From Sulfuricurvum sp. (lineage in GTDB: Bacteria; Campylobacterota; Campylobacteria; Campylobacterales; Sulfurimonadaceae), in the NCBI GenBank assembly GCA_014764075.1, contig JACXUE010000015.1, positions 1 through 15,619 of the forward strand: DNA of 15,619 nucleotides. The letters are read 5' to 3'. Of this stretch, positions 1-7,553 are shown in pieces. Positions within the stretch are counted from its first letter, which is position 1. Each line of letters opens with the position of its first letter. The notes below the pieces were generated by a model. It ran no database searches. It was not told where the DNA came from and saw nothing but the letters and a program-made list of their open reading frames with translations. Position numbers and translations under genes: made by a program.

Positions 1-477
1 TTCAATGTTGATTTTTGATTCGTGACGATTGATGAAGAGTGATCCCAAATTGGTGGGATTTTTGTTTGTTACTGCGGATGGCGATTTTACTGATTGTGGA
101 TATTTTGGCATCTCTAAAGGTTTGGATGGAGGCAGAGGGGTTGTCATTGGGTGTTTTGGTGCATTTGTAGGTATTTGATTCGGTGATTCATCAGGCGATG
201 GAGATGACTTGAAATTTTGTACAAAGTCCATAGATGGCTCCAAGACGACGGTTGCATGCTCTTTGACGCTCGATAGAGATTTTGCTTGGGGTTGCTTTGG
301 AGAACTATTATCGTCTTTGTTAACAATGGTCATCTGGTTGTTTTGTGATTGATGATCGAACCACGTAAAAATAACGGTGCTGAGGAGCGCCACACCGAAG
401 AATGAGAGAAAATAGGGGGCTATTTTTTTTATTTTATATTTGAGCCAACGTCGTTCTAATTTTTGGACATCAAGCAT
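1..477 (-). CDS. MshN-like membrane-anchored protein, N-terminal part (runs off left edge)
   Basis: This open frame starts at an ATG at 477 and stays open to base 1, giving 159 codons with no stop. The first 18 residues are strongly basic. Residues about 19-40 form one hydrophobic transmembrane helix (APYFLSFFGVALLSTVIFTW). After that comes a long low-complexity stretch rich in Pro, Ser, Lys, Gln and Asn, typical of an extended periplasmic linker. Its start overlaps the stop of the upstream AAA ATPase by 8 nt (ATGCTTGA), implying translational coupling. In MSHA-type operons the gene after mshM is mshN, an inner-membrane protein with periplasmic TPR repeats. Position, single N-terminal helix and linker agree with that, but any TPR part lies outside the window. 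The assignment rests mainly on synteny. A related but unassigned competence membrane protein is the alternative. Confidence 0.62.
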   Translation of the reverse strand, partial: MLDVQKLERRWLKYKIKKIAPYFLSFFGVALLSTVIFTWFDHQSQNNQMTIVNKDDNSSPKQPQAKSLSSVKEHATVVLEPSMDFVQNFKSSPSPDESPNQIPTNAPKHPMTTPLPPSKPLEMPKYPQSVKSPSAVTNKNPTNLGSLFINRHESKINIE

Positions 478-1279
478 CGATTAATCCTGAGTGTATTGCA
501 GCCATTTCAATCCATTTGGGCTTGATTGCATTGTATTGAATGAGCGCGGGATTATTCTCTTCATACCAGCAATAGAGCGAAAACAAGGTAAAAAGTAGTT
601 TGTTTGTATCGCGGTAATTGCCGTTTGTGAGCGATGTAATCAATTTCATATTTTTATCGTTAAACATATTGGCAACATCAAAACAGTTGGCTTTGAGAAG
701 CTTTTTTTGAACATAAATTTTGAGCTCCTCTGAAGTGGCATTTTGGAGTTCAATGCTCTCCCAAATACGGGTTTGAAAATGCTCTTTGGCAATCACGTCT
801 TCTTGGTCGGTTTTGTGAAGGGTGATAACAAACTTGATCACTCTTGCATCGGAAATAAGACGTATTTTTTCCATCAATGCGGCACTGTAAAGCTGTGCTT
901 CATCCAAAAGTACAATTGGGATAGGGTTTAGGCTAAGTGCTGATGCAATTTCCAAAAAGCGGTTTAGCGTCATTGCTTCTCTAGGGGTATGATCAAAAAT
1001 ATTGTGGGCTAAAACACGTAAAAAATCATCCTCATCAACAATCGGCGTAGAAACCATGAAAACTTTTTGATATTTTGATAGATCGTGATGAAGCTTGTGC
1101 AACAGCATACTTTTTCCTGTCCCCGGTCTTCCGTAGAGGAGAATCATTTTAAGCGGCTTTTGAACAGAGTTTTTGAGAGACTGATACATGTGTGATACGC
1201 TGTCAATCTGGACATAATCCTTGGGATTGACAATATCTAAAAAAAGGTCTCGAGGTTTTGAGAAGAGGGAATTCTCCAT
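470..1279 (-). CDS. MshM/ExeA/CtsP-like AAA ATPase of a type IV pilus-like or transformation system
   Basis: The protein has 269 residues, a usual length for the MshM/ExeA-N AAA family. Walker A is GRPGTGKS at residues 50-57 and Walker B is IVLLDEAQ at 122-129, where the Glu-Ala-Gln continuation is typical of ExeA/MshM-type ATPases. FVITLHK, some 25 residues later, fits sensor 1. There is no signal peptide or membrane helix, so it should act at the cytoplasmic face. In related systems such ATPases help build or place the secretin, and ExeA binds peptidoglycan through an extra C-terminal domain that this short protein lacks. The Campylobacter counterpart CtsP is needed for natural transformation. 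The start lies 15 nt after the secretin stop with only a weak AAGAAAG ribosome site. Its stop overlaps the next start by 8 nt. The family call is firm; the exact biological role is inferred. Confidence 0.85.
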   Translation of the reverse strand: MENSLFSKPRDLFLDIVNPKDYVQIDSVSHMYQSLKNSVQKPLKMILLYGRPGTGKSMLLHKLHHDLSKYQKVFMVSTPIVDEDDFLRVLAHNIFDHTPREAMTLNRFLEIASALSLNPIPIVLLDEAQLYSAALMEKIRLISDARVIKFVITLHKTDQEDVIAKEHFQTRIWESIELQNATSEELKIYVQKKLLKANCFDVANMFNDKNMKLITSLTNGNYRDTNKLLFTLFSLYCWYEENNPALIQYNAIKPKWIEMAAIHSGLIDA

Positions 1280-1294
1280 CTGTTATTTGCTTTC

Positions 1295-2278
1295 TTATTT
1301 GGCTTTTTCGTCTATTTGTTTACCAAGACGGGTATATCCCAAATCTCCTAGGCTAAGAGTATCTTTCTCTTTTTTAACGATATGTGGTTCAATAATGATC
1401 ACAATCTCTTCAGTTTTCTTAACAATTCCCTCCCGTTTGAAAAGATATCCTAGAACGGGAATGTCTCCAAGAATGGGAATTTTGTTTTCATCGGTTACAG
1501 TTTTAGTGTTGATAAGCCCTCCCATAATGACTCGATTACCATCTTTGACCGATACGACTGAAGAGAGTTGACGGCGGCTCAAATCGGGTGGCATGGAGCG
1601 GGTTGTATTGTCGGTTGAAACAACACTGGCAGTTTCGGAAATAGAAGGATTGATTCGTAGTGTAATGGTTCCGTCTTCGGCAATTTCAGGGGTAATATCG
1701 AGCAATACCCCCGAAAAAACAGAACTGACCACTTCTGTGGTAGCTTGTTCTCCGGTCGTTCCTCCCGCAAGAGTAGACGTATTTCTTGTTTTGTAAAATA
1801 GTTCTGTGCCGGCTGTAATAAGTGCGGGTTGATTGTTGAGAGTCAATACTTTCGGGTTAGAGATGGAATAGACATCTCCTTGCGTCTTTAGAAATTTGAT
1901 TATTTCATTTAAACTCCCCTTAGCACCAACTTGAAATAATCCGGCATTAAGTTTTCCTGTTGCACTGGGAGTGAGTTCTGTAACGGGAAACATTATATTG
2001 CTGTTACCTTCGGAATTGCCAGTAAAAGAATCAACATTACGTGTATTGTAATAGTTTAGTCCTAAATCAATATTTTGAAGGGCATAAAGTTGTGACCAAT
2101 CGATTCCTGTAGAACTTGCGTCGCTGAAAACGACACTGTACATTTTGACGTCGATAAGAACTTGTGTTTGCATCTTTTTCTGCAAGTTTTCGATATAACT
2201 ATCAAGTCGTTTGATTTGTTTTCCTGTTCCGGTGACTGTGAGTAGTCCTGCATTTTTATTGATGAAAATATTATGCAT
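1295..2278 (-). CDS. Secretin C-terminal part (MshL/CtsD-like; separate frame of a split gene)
   Basis: These 327 residues cover the end of an N-domain (FINKNAGLLTVTGTGKQI) and a full secretin core. The closing signature is PILGDIPVLGYLFKRE at about residues 270-285, followed by EEIVIIIEPHIV, the typical end of the outer-membrane beta-barrel. Secretins form the multimeric outer-membrane pore for pili, type II substrates or incoming DNA. This frame has no signal peptide of its own and no Shine-Dalgarno before its ATG. It starts inside the end of the frame carrying the signal peptide and STN domain (8-nt overlap, ATGCATAA), in a different phase. The linker and much of the second N domain that normally connect the halves are missing. 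As written it cannot be exported alone, so it is either half of a broken gene or the result of a sequencing or assembly error. Confidence 0.82.
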   Translation of the reverse strand: MHNIFINKNAGLLTVTGTGKQIKRLDSYIENLQKKMQTQVLIDVKMYSVVFSDASSTGIDWSQLYALQNIDLGLNYYNTRNVDSFTGNSEGNSNIMFPVTELTPSATGKLNAGLFQVGAKGSLNEIIKFLKTQGDVYSISNPKVLTLNNQPALITAGTELFYKTRNTSTLAGGTTGEQATTEVVSSVFSGVLLDITPEIAEDGTITLRINPSISETASVVSTDNTTRSMPPDLSRRQLSSVVSVKDGNRVIMGGLINTKTVTDENKIPILGDIPVLGYLFKREGIVKKTEEIVIIIEPHIVKKEKDTLSLGDLGYTRLGKQIDEKAK

Positions 2279-2615
2279 CGAGATAAGAGATTTTCAATAT
2301 GTTATTTTCTAGCGAGTACTGAAGATTATTCTCTTTTATGATGAGATCAAGGACTTCATTAATGGTGAGGTTCTTTAAAAAAGTCTTATTCATTGGCTTT
2401 TTTAAGGTGTTTTCTGCCTCAGCATCCATCACAATGACGCTTATCCCACATTCATCGCTAAGCTGATCAACAAACTCACCAACACTGGTTCCCTTAACCG
2501 AAGAAATATTAAAAAGCTCATAGGTACAGTCCGCTTGTAAAGCAGGGGAGAGAATGGCAGCCGTTACGACCGATAGTATTAACGCTTGCACATGGTTTTT
2601 AATTACAAATGTCAT
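2271..2615 (-). CDS. Secretin N-terminal part: signal peptide plus STN domain (MshL/CtsD-like, split gene)
   Basis: The 114-residue frame begins with a Sec signal peptide (basic start, hydrophobic residues 10-24, likely cleavage after ALQA at 25-28). A compact STN (secretin and TonB N-terminus) domain follows. Its hallmarks are a conserved pattern of short strands, ISVIVMDAEA in the first half and LTINEVLDLIIKENNLQYSLENN near the end. In full-length MshL/CtsD proteins this domain is followed by a Ser/Gly-rich linker, another N domain and the barrel. Here a TAA comes directly after ILKISYLDA. A good ribosome site (AGGAAAG) precedes the ATG, and the mshK-like gene ends 9 nt upstream. The rest of the secretin continues in another frame overlapping this end. 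A small independent periplasmic STN protein is possible but not a family arrangement I recognise. Confidence 0.75.
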   Translation of the reverse strand: MTFVIKNHVQALILSVVTAAILSPALQADCTYELFNISSVKGTSVGEFVDQLSDECGISVIVMDAEAENTLKKPMNKTFLKNLTINEVLDLIIKENNLQYSLENNILKISYLDA

Positions 2616-2624
2616 GATACTTTC

Positions 2625-3131
2625 CTACTTTGTGATGATTTTAATGTTGTTGTTTTGCTTGGTTAAAAACAAAATCAACTGCTGGTTTTTAGGACCGCTT
2701 AAAAGAACTGAATTGTTCCGAATTTGACTCAGCGTAAAATTGCGTACGGATTCTCCTGCTTTATACCATTTTCCATTAATAAGAACCGATTTATTCATAA
2801 TGGCCAAAAGACGTAAGGGCTCTTCGACCACTTTGGGGGGTGATGGAAGCAAACTTGATGTTAATTTGGGTGGTGCAAGAAGGTGATCGCTTTTGGTTGT
2901 GACGGGAGCTACTTTTTTTAACTTTATCGGATCATGCAACGCATTGATAGACCCATCCGGCACACCGATCCGAGAAGGTAAAATAGCTTGGATCTGCTCA
3001 TCGACCCATGCAAGTTCTTTATCGGATTGTGGTTGTTGATTGATAGTAATATTGTTTGTTGCGCTTAATGGAGCTAAAGCGGCTTGAAGCGAAATAATTC
3101 CGGTCAGTAAAACGTATACAGATCGTTTCAT
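2625..3131 (-). CDS. MshK/PilP-like periplasmic protein
   Basis: The start at 3131 is chosen because its ATG overlaps the stop of the upstream mshJ-like gene (ATGA) and opens a clean signal peptide (MKRSVYVLLTGIISLQAALA). The in-frame ATG at 3149 would add six polar residues before it. The mature protein has an unstructured, proline-rich stretch (about residues 60-102) and then a small beta domain. That domain contains PLRLLAIMNKSVLINGKWY followed by KAGESV, the pattern of the PilP/MshK/PulC homology region that contacts the secretin N-domains. Its position between the PilO-like gene and the secretin is the mshK slot. Function as the inner-to-outer membrane connector of the assembly machine is inferred from family and synteny. 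Sequence similarity in this family is weak, so the order of genes carries much of the weight. Confidence 0.72.
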   Translation of the reverse strand: MKRSVYVLLTGIISLQAALAPLSATNNITINQQPQSDKELAWVDEQIQAILPSRIGVPDGSINALHDPIKLKKVAPVTTKSDHLLAPPKLTSSLLPSPPKVVEEPLRLLAIMNKSVLINGKWYKAGESVRNFTLSQIRNNSVLLSGPKNQQLILFLTKQNNNIKIITK

Positions 3132-3763
3132 TGTCGTACAATCCCCCATACTGAGATATTGAGATCGCCTCGAAGTTTTTCATCTGCACTAATGTTGAAG
3201 TCATGAAGATCGACAACTAACTGGCTTTGTTCCAATGCATTGATGAATTTAAGGGTATTTTTATACGGTCCTTCCGAAGCAATGGATATGTCCAAGACAT
3301 GCCCGAATGAACTGTTGTCCGTTTGGAGCGTATTTCCGAATTTGGCAAGTTTGACATTGTACGCACGCGCATAGCGTGAAATCGAATCCAAATAAGCTCC
3401 CCACGCTTTTTCATCATAATAGAGCGATGAAATTTGTTCCAACTGCTCTTTGATGTAGGTGTTGTATTGTACGTATAGGGCATGCTGGCGATCGATTTCC
3501 GCCGTCTCTTTTTCTATTTGGATGATTCGCTCAGGCGGATTGGCGGCTAAATAATTTTTATCAAAATTCAGTGCTTCTTCTGCTTTTAGCGCTTTTTCAT
3601 GTGAAACTTTGAATCTTGCTTCCGAACTCTCCCAAAAAAAGAGATAAGAGATAGCGAATAAAGAGGCAAAGATCATGATGTAAAGCATCATTTTATCTTT
3701 ATCGCTCTTTTGGGATAGCGATTGATCTAAGCTGTAAAGGTAGTCTTCGAGATGGAGTTTCAT
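3128..3763 (-). CDS. MshJ/PilO-like inner-membrane assembly protein
   Basis: The 211-residue protein has a short cytoplasmic N-terminus, one membrane helix at about residues 27-44 (LYIMIFASLFAISYLFFW), a charged coiled-coil stretch (about 50-100), and a periplasmic alpha/beta domain. The last includes LDISIASEGPYKNTLKFINA and ends in LNISVWGIVR. That layout, and the phrase pattern EGPYKNTLKFINALEQS in particular, is characteristic of PilO/GspM/MshJ ferredoxin-like domains. It overlaps the upstream gene by 4 nt (ATGA) and the downstream gene by 4 nt (ATGA), so translation is tightly coupled. The family role is to pair with PilN and link the cytoplasmic PilM ring to PilP and the secretin. Which substrate this machine serves cannot be told from this protein. 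Confidence 0.78.
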   Translation of the reverse strand: MKLHLEDYLYSLDQSLSQKSDKDKMMLYIMIFASLFAISYLFFWESSEARFKVSHEKALKAEEALNFDKNYLAANPPERIIQIEKETAEIDRQHALYVQYNTYIKEQLEQISSLYYDEKAWGAYLDSISRYARAYNVKLAKFGNTLQTDNSSFGHVLDISIASEGPYKNTLKFINALEQSQLVVDLHDFNISADEKLRGDLNISVWGIVRQ

Positions 3764-5295
3764 TTGAGTACCGCCTTTAATTCGCTAAGATATGACTTCT
3801 CTTCTTCATTATACGATATAAGTTCCAATTTGAAATCGTAGATATTGCGCTTGCTTTCGGTTAGATGCTTCAATAGTGCAGTAATGTTTTGCGTTTTAGC
3901 TGAGATCAAGCCAAAACTGAAGGTTTTACTGAGATTGTCCTCTTTGTAATCAATGCTCTTGAGTTGGATACTATATTGGTTGAAACTCCGAGTAAAATCA
4001 GCCATAATTTTAGCTTTCATCGGATAATCCACTTTTTTCTCATGTACTTGGATAAGGGTGTCTTGTTTCTGTTTGTAGGCAGTTTTTTGTTCATCAAGTA
4101 AAGTTTGGACAGCATTTTTGTTGGCAAGTTTTAGATTGACGGTTGCTTCACGGGTCATTTTTTCAATATGAACCGTCTCATACTCTTTGGTTAATACTGC
4201 ATGATGAAATTCTTCAACATATGACAATCCCCAGTAAACTCCCGGATAGAGGAGGGCTCCGGCTAATGAAGCTGCAGCTACAAGGATAAGTTTTCCACTC
4301 TCACGCTTGGCAAAAGGGGGAGGACGATGAAAAATGGTAAAGTTGCATTCATAACGCTCTTTGGCTTGTAGACGTCCATAGAGATGCATCAGTTGATGAA
4401 TTTGATCAATATTTTCACCGTTCGTATTGAAGCCGTAATTAAAATCAAATGGAGCCGTTTTTAATCCTAGGTAGGCTTGGGTATATTCATCAAGCCCGAT
4501 GATGTTTCCTATGCTTGATCCGATAAAAATTTCATCAAAGCGTTTGATATCGTATGCCCTTTTCGCATATGCCATGACATCGCTTACATGAAGAAAAATT
4601 TCACCGAAAAGTTTGATCAGATTCCTTTGATAATCTCCGTTTGAGCAGTTGAGCCCTTCATTGGCGATTATGGACTCAAAATTGGTGTATTCCATTTGTT
4701 CACCTAAGAGTTCACAAAAACGCTCATGCATCCGTTTAAGAGAAAATTTAAGCGATTTGGCATAGATAAATTCTTGTTCATCGTATACACAAAAGAATGC
4801 GTCATTGTCTTGGAAATAGATGAACGTATGAACATCAGACGAGTCGATCACTTCTTTAACGTAGAGTGATTTTAATAGGAGGGGAAGAGGTATGATTTGA
4901 TCAAGGTATTTTATGGTGTCGATGACTGTAGCATACTCTTGTTCCAAGGTTAAAGGATCGACGACAAAAACATGAAAATATCGGTCGTTTTCTGTTCCGC
5001 GATGAATGGCTTCAACGTATCGGATGTGGTATTCGACCGCCATATCGAGGGCAAGTTCTTCATAGACTTTGTTTTCGAGAGCATCAAAGACATTATCTTC
5101 TGGGATGTTTTTGCTAATCCCAATGATCGTAGAAATAAAACTTTTCGTATTCAAAAAGGATACGGTGTATTGTTCCTTTGAAAAGGAAGGGGAAGAAATA
5201 CGGGAAATGGCATTAAGTGTTCCGGTATAATAATCACATTTGTATGGGTTGACCGAAACTACGGTTGAATAAGTGGACTGTTGGCTTTTATTCAT
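3760..5295 (-). CDS. MshI-like PilM-PilN fusion protein
   Basis: This 511-residue protein joins two parts that are separate genes in classical type IVa pili. Residues about 1-320 form a soluble, cytoplasmic, actin-fold-like region comparable to PilM, with no obvious intact nucleotide-binding signature. Near 325-335 comes the PilN-like motif NFTIFHRPPPFAKRESG. A membrane helix follows at about 337-358, then a coiled coil, then a periplasmic alpha/beta domain ending IYDFKLELISYNEEEKSYLSEL, as expected for PilN/GspL-C. Its place as the first gene of the assembly module matches mshI. A good ribosome site (AGGAAAG) precedes the ATG, and the peptidase gene upstream ends only 8 nt away, so the two are probably cotranscribed. 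The domain call is from pattern and topology, not alignment. Confidence 0.7.
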   Translation of the reverse strand: MNKSQQSTYSTVVSVNPYKCDYYTGTLNAISRISSPSFSKEQYTVSFLNTKSFISTIIGISKNIPEDNVFDALENKVYEELALDMAVEYHIRYVEAIHRGTENDRYFHVFVVDPLTLEQEYATVIDTIKYLDQIIPLPLLLKSLYVKEVIDSSDVHTFIYFQDNDAFFCVYDEQEFIYAKSLKFSLKRMHERFCELLGEQMEYTNFESIIANEGLNCSNGDYQRNLIKLFGEIFLHVSDVMAYAKRAYDIKRFDEIFIGSSIGNIIGLDEYTQAYLGLKTAPFDFNYGFNTNGENIDQIHQLMHLYGRLQAKERYECNFTIFHRPPPFAKRESGKLILVAAASLAGALLYPGVYWGLSYVEEFHHAVLTKEYETVHIEKMTREATVNLKLANKNAVQTLLDEQKTAYKQKQDTLIQVHEKKVDYPMKAKIMADFTRSFNQYSIQLKSIDYKEDNLSKTFSFGLISAKTQNITALLKHLTESKRNIYDFKLELISYNEEEKSYLSELKAVLK

Positions 5296-5303
5296 CCTCT
5301 TTC

Positions 5304-6593
5304 CTATTTAAAATGTACAAGAACCATCCCGCAAAAGCGGTTTTGGCGATAAAACTCAATCCGATAGCTCTTTAATGATTTATCAACGGCAAATTTAGGA
5401 TCCAGATCTTTCCGAGAGACAAGTATATTACTTTCATCTTTACTCTCTTTTTTACTGAGACCGATAATATTTACCCTTATTTCAGGGTCATTGTTTATAA
5501 CTTTAAAATCGGCAGTTACAGAAAAAACTGTAGCAAAGTCCAATTTTTTGGGTTTACCGTCTATTTCGATAACGATCGGTTGAGATAACGAATCTTTTGC
5601 GTGATAACTTGGGTGTAATGACGTTATTTTCTGATTGCCAATAAAAATATCTATTACGTTTCCATTGGGACGGACATTTCCCAATGGATGAGAAAAGATG
5701 AACTCGTTATGTTCTGATTGTATCGGAATGTAACTTAAAGAGTTTTTTAAATTATTCAAATTTAAATAAAATTTATTATTAATTATTAAGTTTCCGTGGT
5801 TTCTAAGTGTATTTTCCACGTTTTTCGGGGTTAAATCAAACGTTGATTCATATGCTATCCCCATAATGTCCATATAGCTTTCAATGGCTTTTAGGTGATA
5901 AAAGACCTTTTCATGGAGTGTTGGAAGATTTTTGCTTGTTTCTATGGCGAATGCAGGTTTGTGATGGGTGACCGAATAGTAGGTTAGAGAATGGCGCATC
6001 GCTTCATCATCGAATCGGGTATTGGTATTGCGAACATCAAACAAATGGTGTTTTTTTATCAAATGTTTGTTGATTTTTTCGCTTACGCGCGTGGCAATTT
6101 GACTCAAATTACTAAAAGGGTGAGATGCATTTAGTTCTCCTTGATCAATAACGCACGTTTGTCCCCATGCGTTTGGATTGAAAATGGTGTTTTGGTACTT
6201 TTTGCGATAAAACCCATGACCGTCATGAAGGTTTAGAATTAGATCGATTTGTGGGTCTTCGATGATCTTTTTGATTTCGGTTACGGTAGGATAATCAGGA
6301 TCCGTGTCATTAAGATCGGCAAATTTACGGTTCATATCTCCGTAAATTCCTCGATTGTTTTGGAGAATACTCTCTCTATTGAGATCGGGTACGATCCAAA
6401 TATTCCCTTTATGGATGGTGTAATATTGTGAAAGTAATGCGGCAGCAAAATAGCTTCCCGGCTCGTTCCCGTGAATTCCGGCAATAATCAGTAACGTTGG
6501 CGAGGAGAAGGGAGAAGTCTCTTTTTTGATCAATTGAAAGGGGAGGGCAAATGCAGTGCTCACGTACAGAGCAACAAGCAATAAGGGTCTCAT
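5304..6593 (-). CDS. M99-family zinc carboxypeptidase, Csd4/Pgp1-like (peptidoglycan tripeptide trimming)
   Basis: This is a 429-residue exported protein with a signal peptide (MRPLLLVALYVSTAFA). An M14-fold zinc peptidase domain carries H41-G-N-E44 as zinc ligands and H123 in LHDGHGFY. It also has the substrate-pocket run YGDMNRKF at 84-91 and a downstream PAFAIETSK whose Glu is the likely general base. The C-terminal half (about 240-429) resembles the extra domains of the M99 family. Csd4 of Helicobacter pylori and Pgp1 of Campylobacter jejuni are DL-carboxypeptidases that cut muropeptide tripeptides to dipeptides and are needed for helical shape. Notably this protein has His41 where H. pylori Csd4 is known for an unusual Gln. 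It follows the Csd6-like gene by 6 nt and precedes the pilus module by 8 nt. Confidence 0.85.
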   Translation of the reverse strand: MRPLLLVALYVSTAFALPFQLIKKETSPFSSPTLLIIAGIHGNEPGSYFAAALLSQYYTIHKGNIWIVPDLNRESILQNNRGIYGDMNRKFADLNDTDPDYPTVTEIKKIIEDPQIDLILNLHDGHGFYRKKYQNTIFNPNAWGQTCVIDQGELNASHPFSNLSQIATRVSEKINKHLIKKHHLFDVRNTNTRFDDEAMRHSLTYYSVTHHKPAFAIETSKNLPTLHEKVFYHLKAIESYMDIMGIAYESTFDLTPKNVENTLRNHGNLIINNKFYLNLNNLKNSLSYIPIQSEHNEFIFSHPLGNVRPNGNVIDIFIGNQKITSLHPSYHAKDSLSQPIVIEIDGKPKKLDFATVFSVTADFKVINNDPEIRVNIIGLSKKESKDESNILVSRKDLDPKFAVDKSLKSYRIEFYRQNRFCGMVLVHFK

Positions 6594-6599
6594 TGTAGA

Positions 6600-7553
6600 T
6601 TAATCTTCAGTTAAAATGGAGATCGATTTGTCTTGATTTAATCGTACCAATAGCACCTTATCACCTGAATAATAGTGAGTATCACTTTGATAGAGTAGGT
6701 CGAAGGTAATCCAATAAAGGTTTTTTATCTCCCCTGGGTAGGGAATAATATTGATCTCATCAAAAGTAATCGATTTGGTTTCATCTTTTGAAAAGATACG
6801 CTCTTTATAATTTTTGAACCGATTGAAATTCATTCCATTGCCTCGTTTGAAAGAGGAATCATAGAATGAGAGATAGGTTTCCAAATCATTATCACTCCAT
6901 GCCGCTTTCCATTGGTATAGAGCAGCTAAAATATTAGCGTAGGCATTGGGTTTAACCCATTGTTTGGATGAAGAATCGATAATTAGTAGCGTATTGGAAG
7001 GATTAATACTTTTATCCAGTTGGAGCAAGTCATCATTATTGATTGCTACACAACCGCGAGTAAAAGGATCTCTTGAACCGGTAAAAGGGACTCCGTGAAT
7101 CCAAATCCCGTCTCCGCTTTTTCCACGGATTCGATCATAAAGATTTGGATAGGAGGTGACAAATGCCATTGGTCCATAGAAAGGGTCAACTTTTTCTCTC
7201 TTTTCGGTAAGTGTATAAATTCCTACCGGAGTTTTGAGATCCCCTTTTTTAAATTTGTCTCCGGCATTTTTACCGGTCAATGCATTGTAACGCTTGCGGA
7301 TATTGAACCGTTTTTGTGAATCGGGTGTGTAGAGTTCGAGTGAACCTTTTTCTTTATTGACAGTGAGTAAAGAGAGAGCACGTTCAAAATAACCGAAGCG
7401 AAGGTCTTTATTGAGCAAGGAGTTATTCCAATAGTTGATGGAGAGCATCTCTTTTTCAATCAGTTTTTTCCCTCCGCTTTTATAGAGAATAATATTTTCG
7501 TTTCCGAAAAGGAGAGGAACATATATGAAGCAAAAAAAGAGTTTTTTTACCAT
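6600..7553 (-). CDS. Csd6/Pgp2-like L,D-carboxypeptidase (YkuD fold)
   Basis: The 317-residue protein has a short signal sequence (VKKLFFCFIYVPLLFG) and an N-terminal helical segment. A YkuD-type L,D-transpeptidase domain (about 70-200) contains GDLKTPVGIYTL and the catalytic box IWIHGVPF...FTRGCVAINN with H153 and C168. A C-terminal NTF2-like domain (about 205-317; AALYQWKAAWSDNDLETYLSFY) follows. This three-part layout is that of H. pylori Csd6 (HP0518) and C. jejuni Pgp2, which remove the terminal D-Ala from tetrapeptides to make the tripeptide that Csd4/Pgp1 then cuts. It overlaps era by 7 nt. In H. pylori, HP0518 also follows era (HP0517), so this adjacency is conserved. Placement next to the Csd4-like gene puts two successive steps of one pathway in one operon. 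Confidence 0.88.
   Translation of the reverse strand: MVKKLFFCFIYVPLLFGNENIILYKSGGKKLIEKEMLSINYWNNSLLNKDLRFGYFERALSLLTVNKEKGSLELYTPDSQKRFNIRKRYNALTGKNAGDKFKKGDLKTPVGIYTLTEKREKVDPFYGPMAFVTSYPNLYDRIRGKSGDGIWIHGVPFTGSRDPFTRGCVAINNDDLLQLDKSINPSNTLLIIDSSSKQWVKPNAYANILAALYQWKAAWSDNDLETYLSFYDSSFKRGNGMNFNRFKNYKERIFSKDETKSITFDEINIIPYPGEIKNLYWITFDLLYQSDTHYYSGDKVLLVRLNQDKSISILTED

Noticed and set aside
42..59. Inverted repeat ATCCCA / TGGGAT near the left edge
   Set aside because: It lies inside the mshN-like coding frame, is short, and no second copy was noticed.
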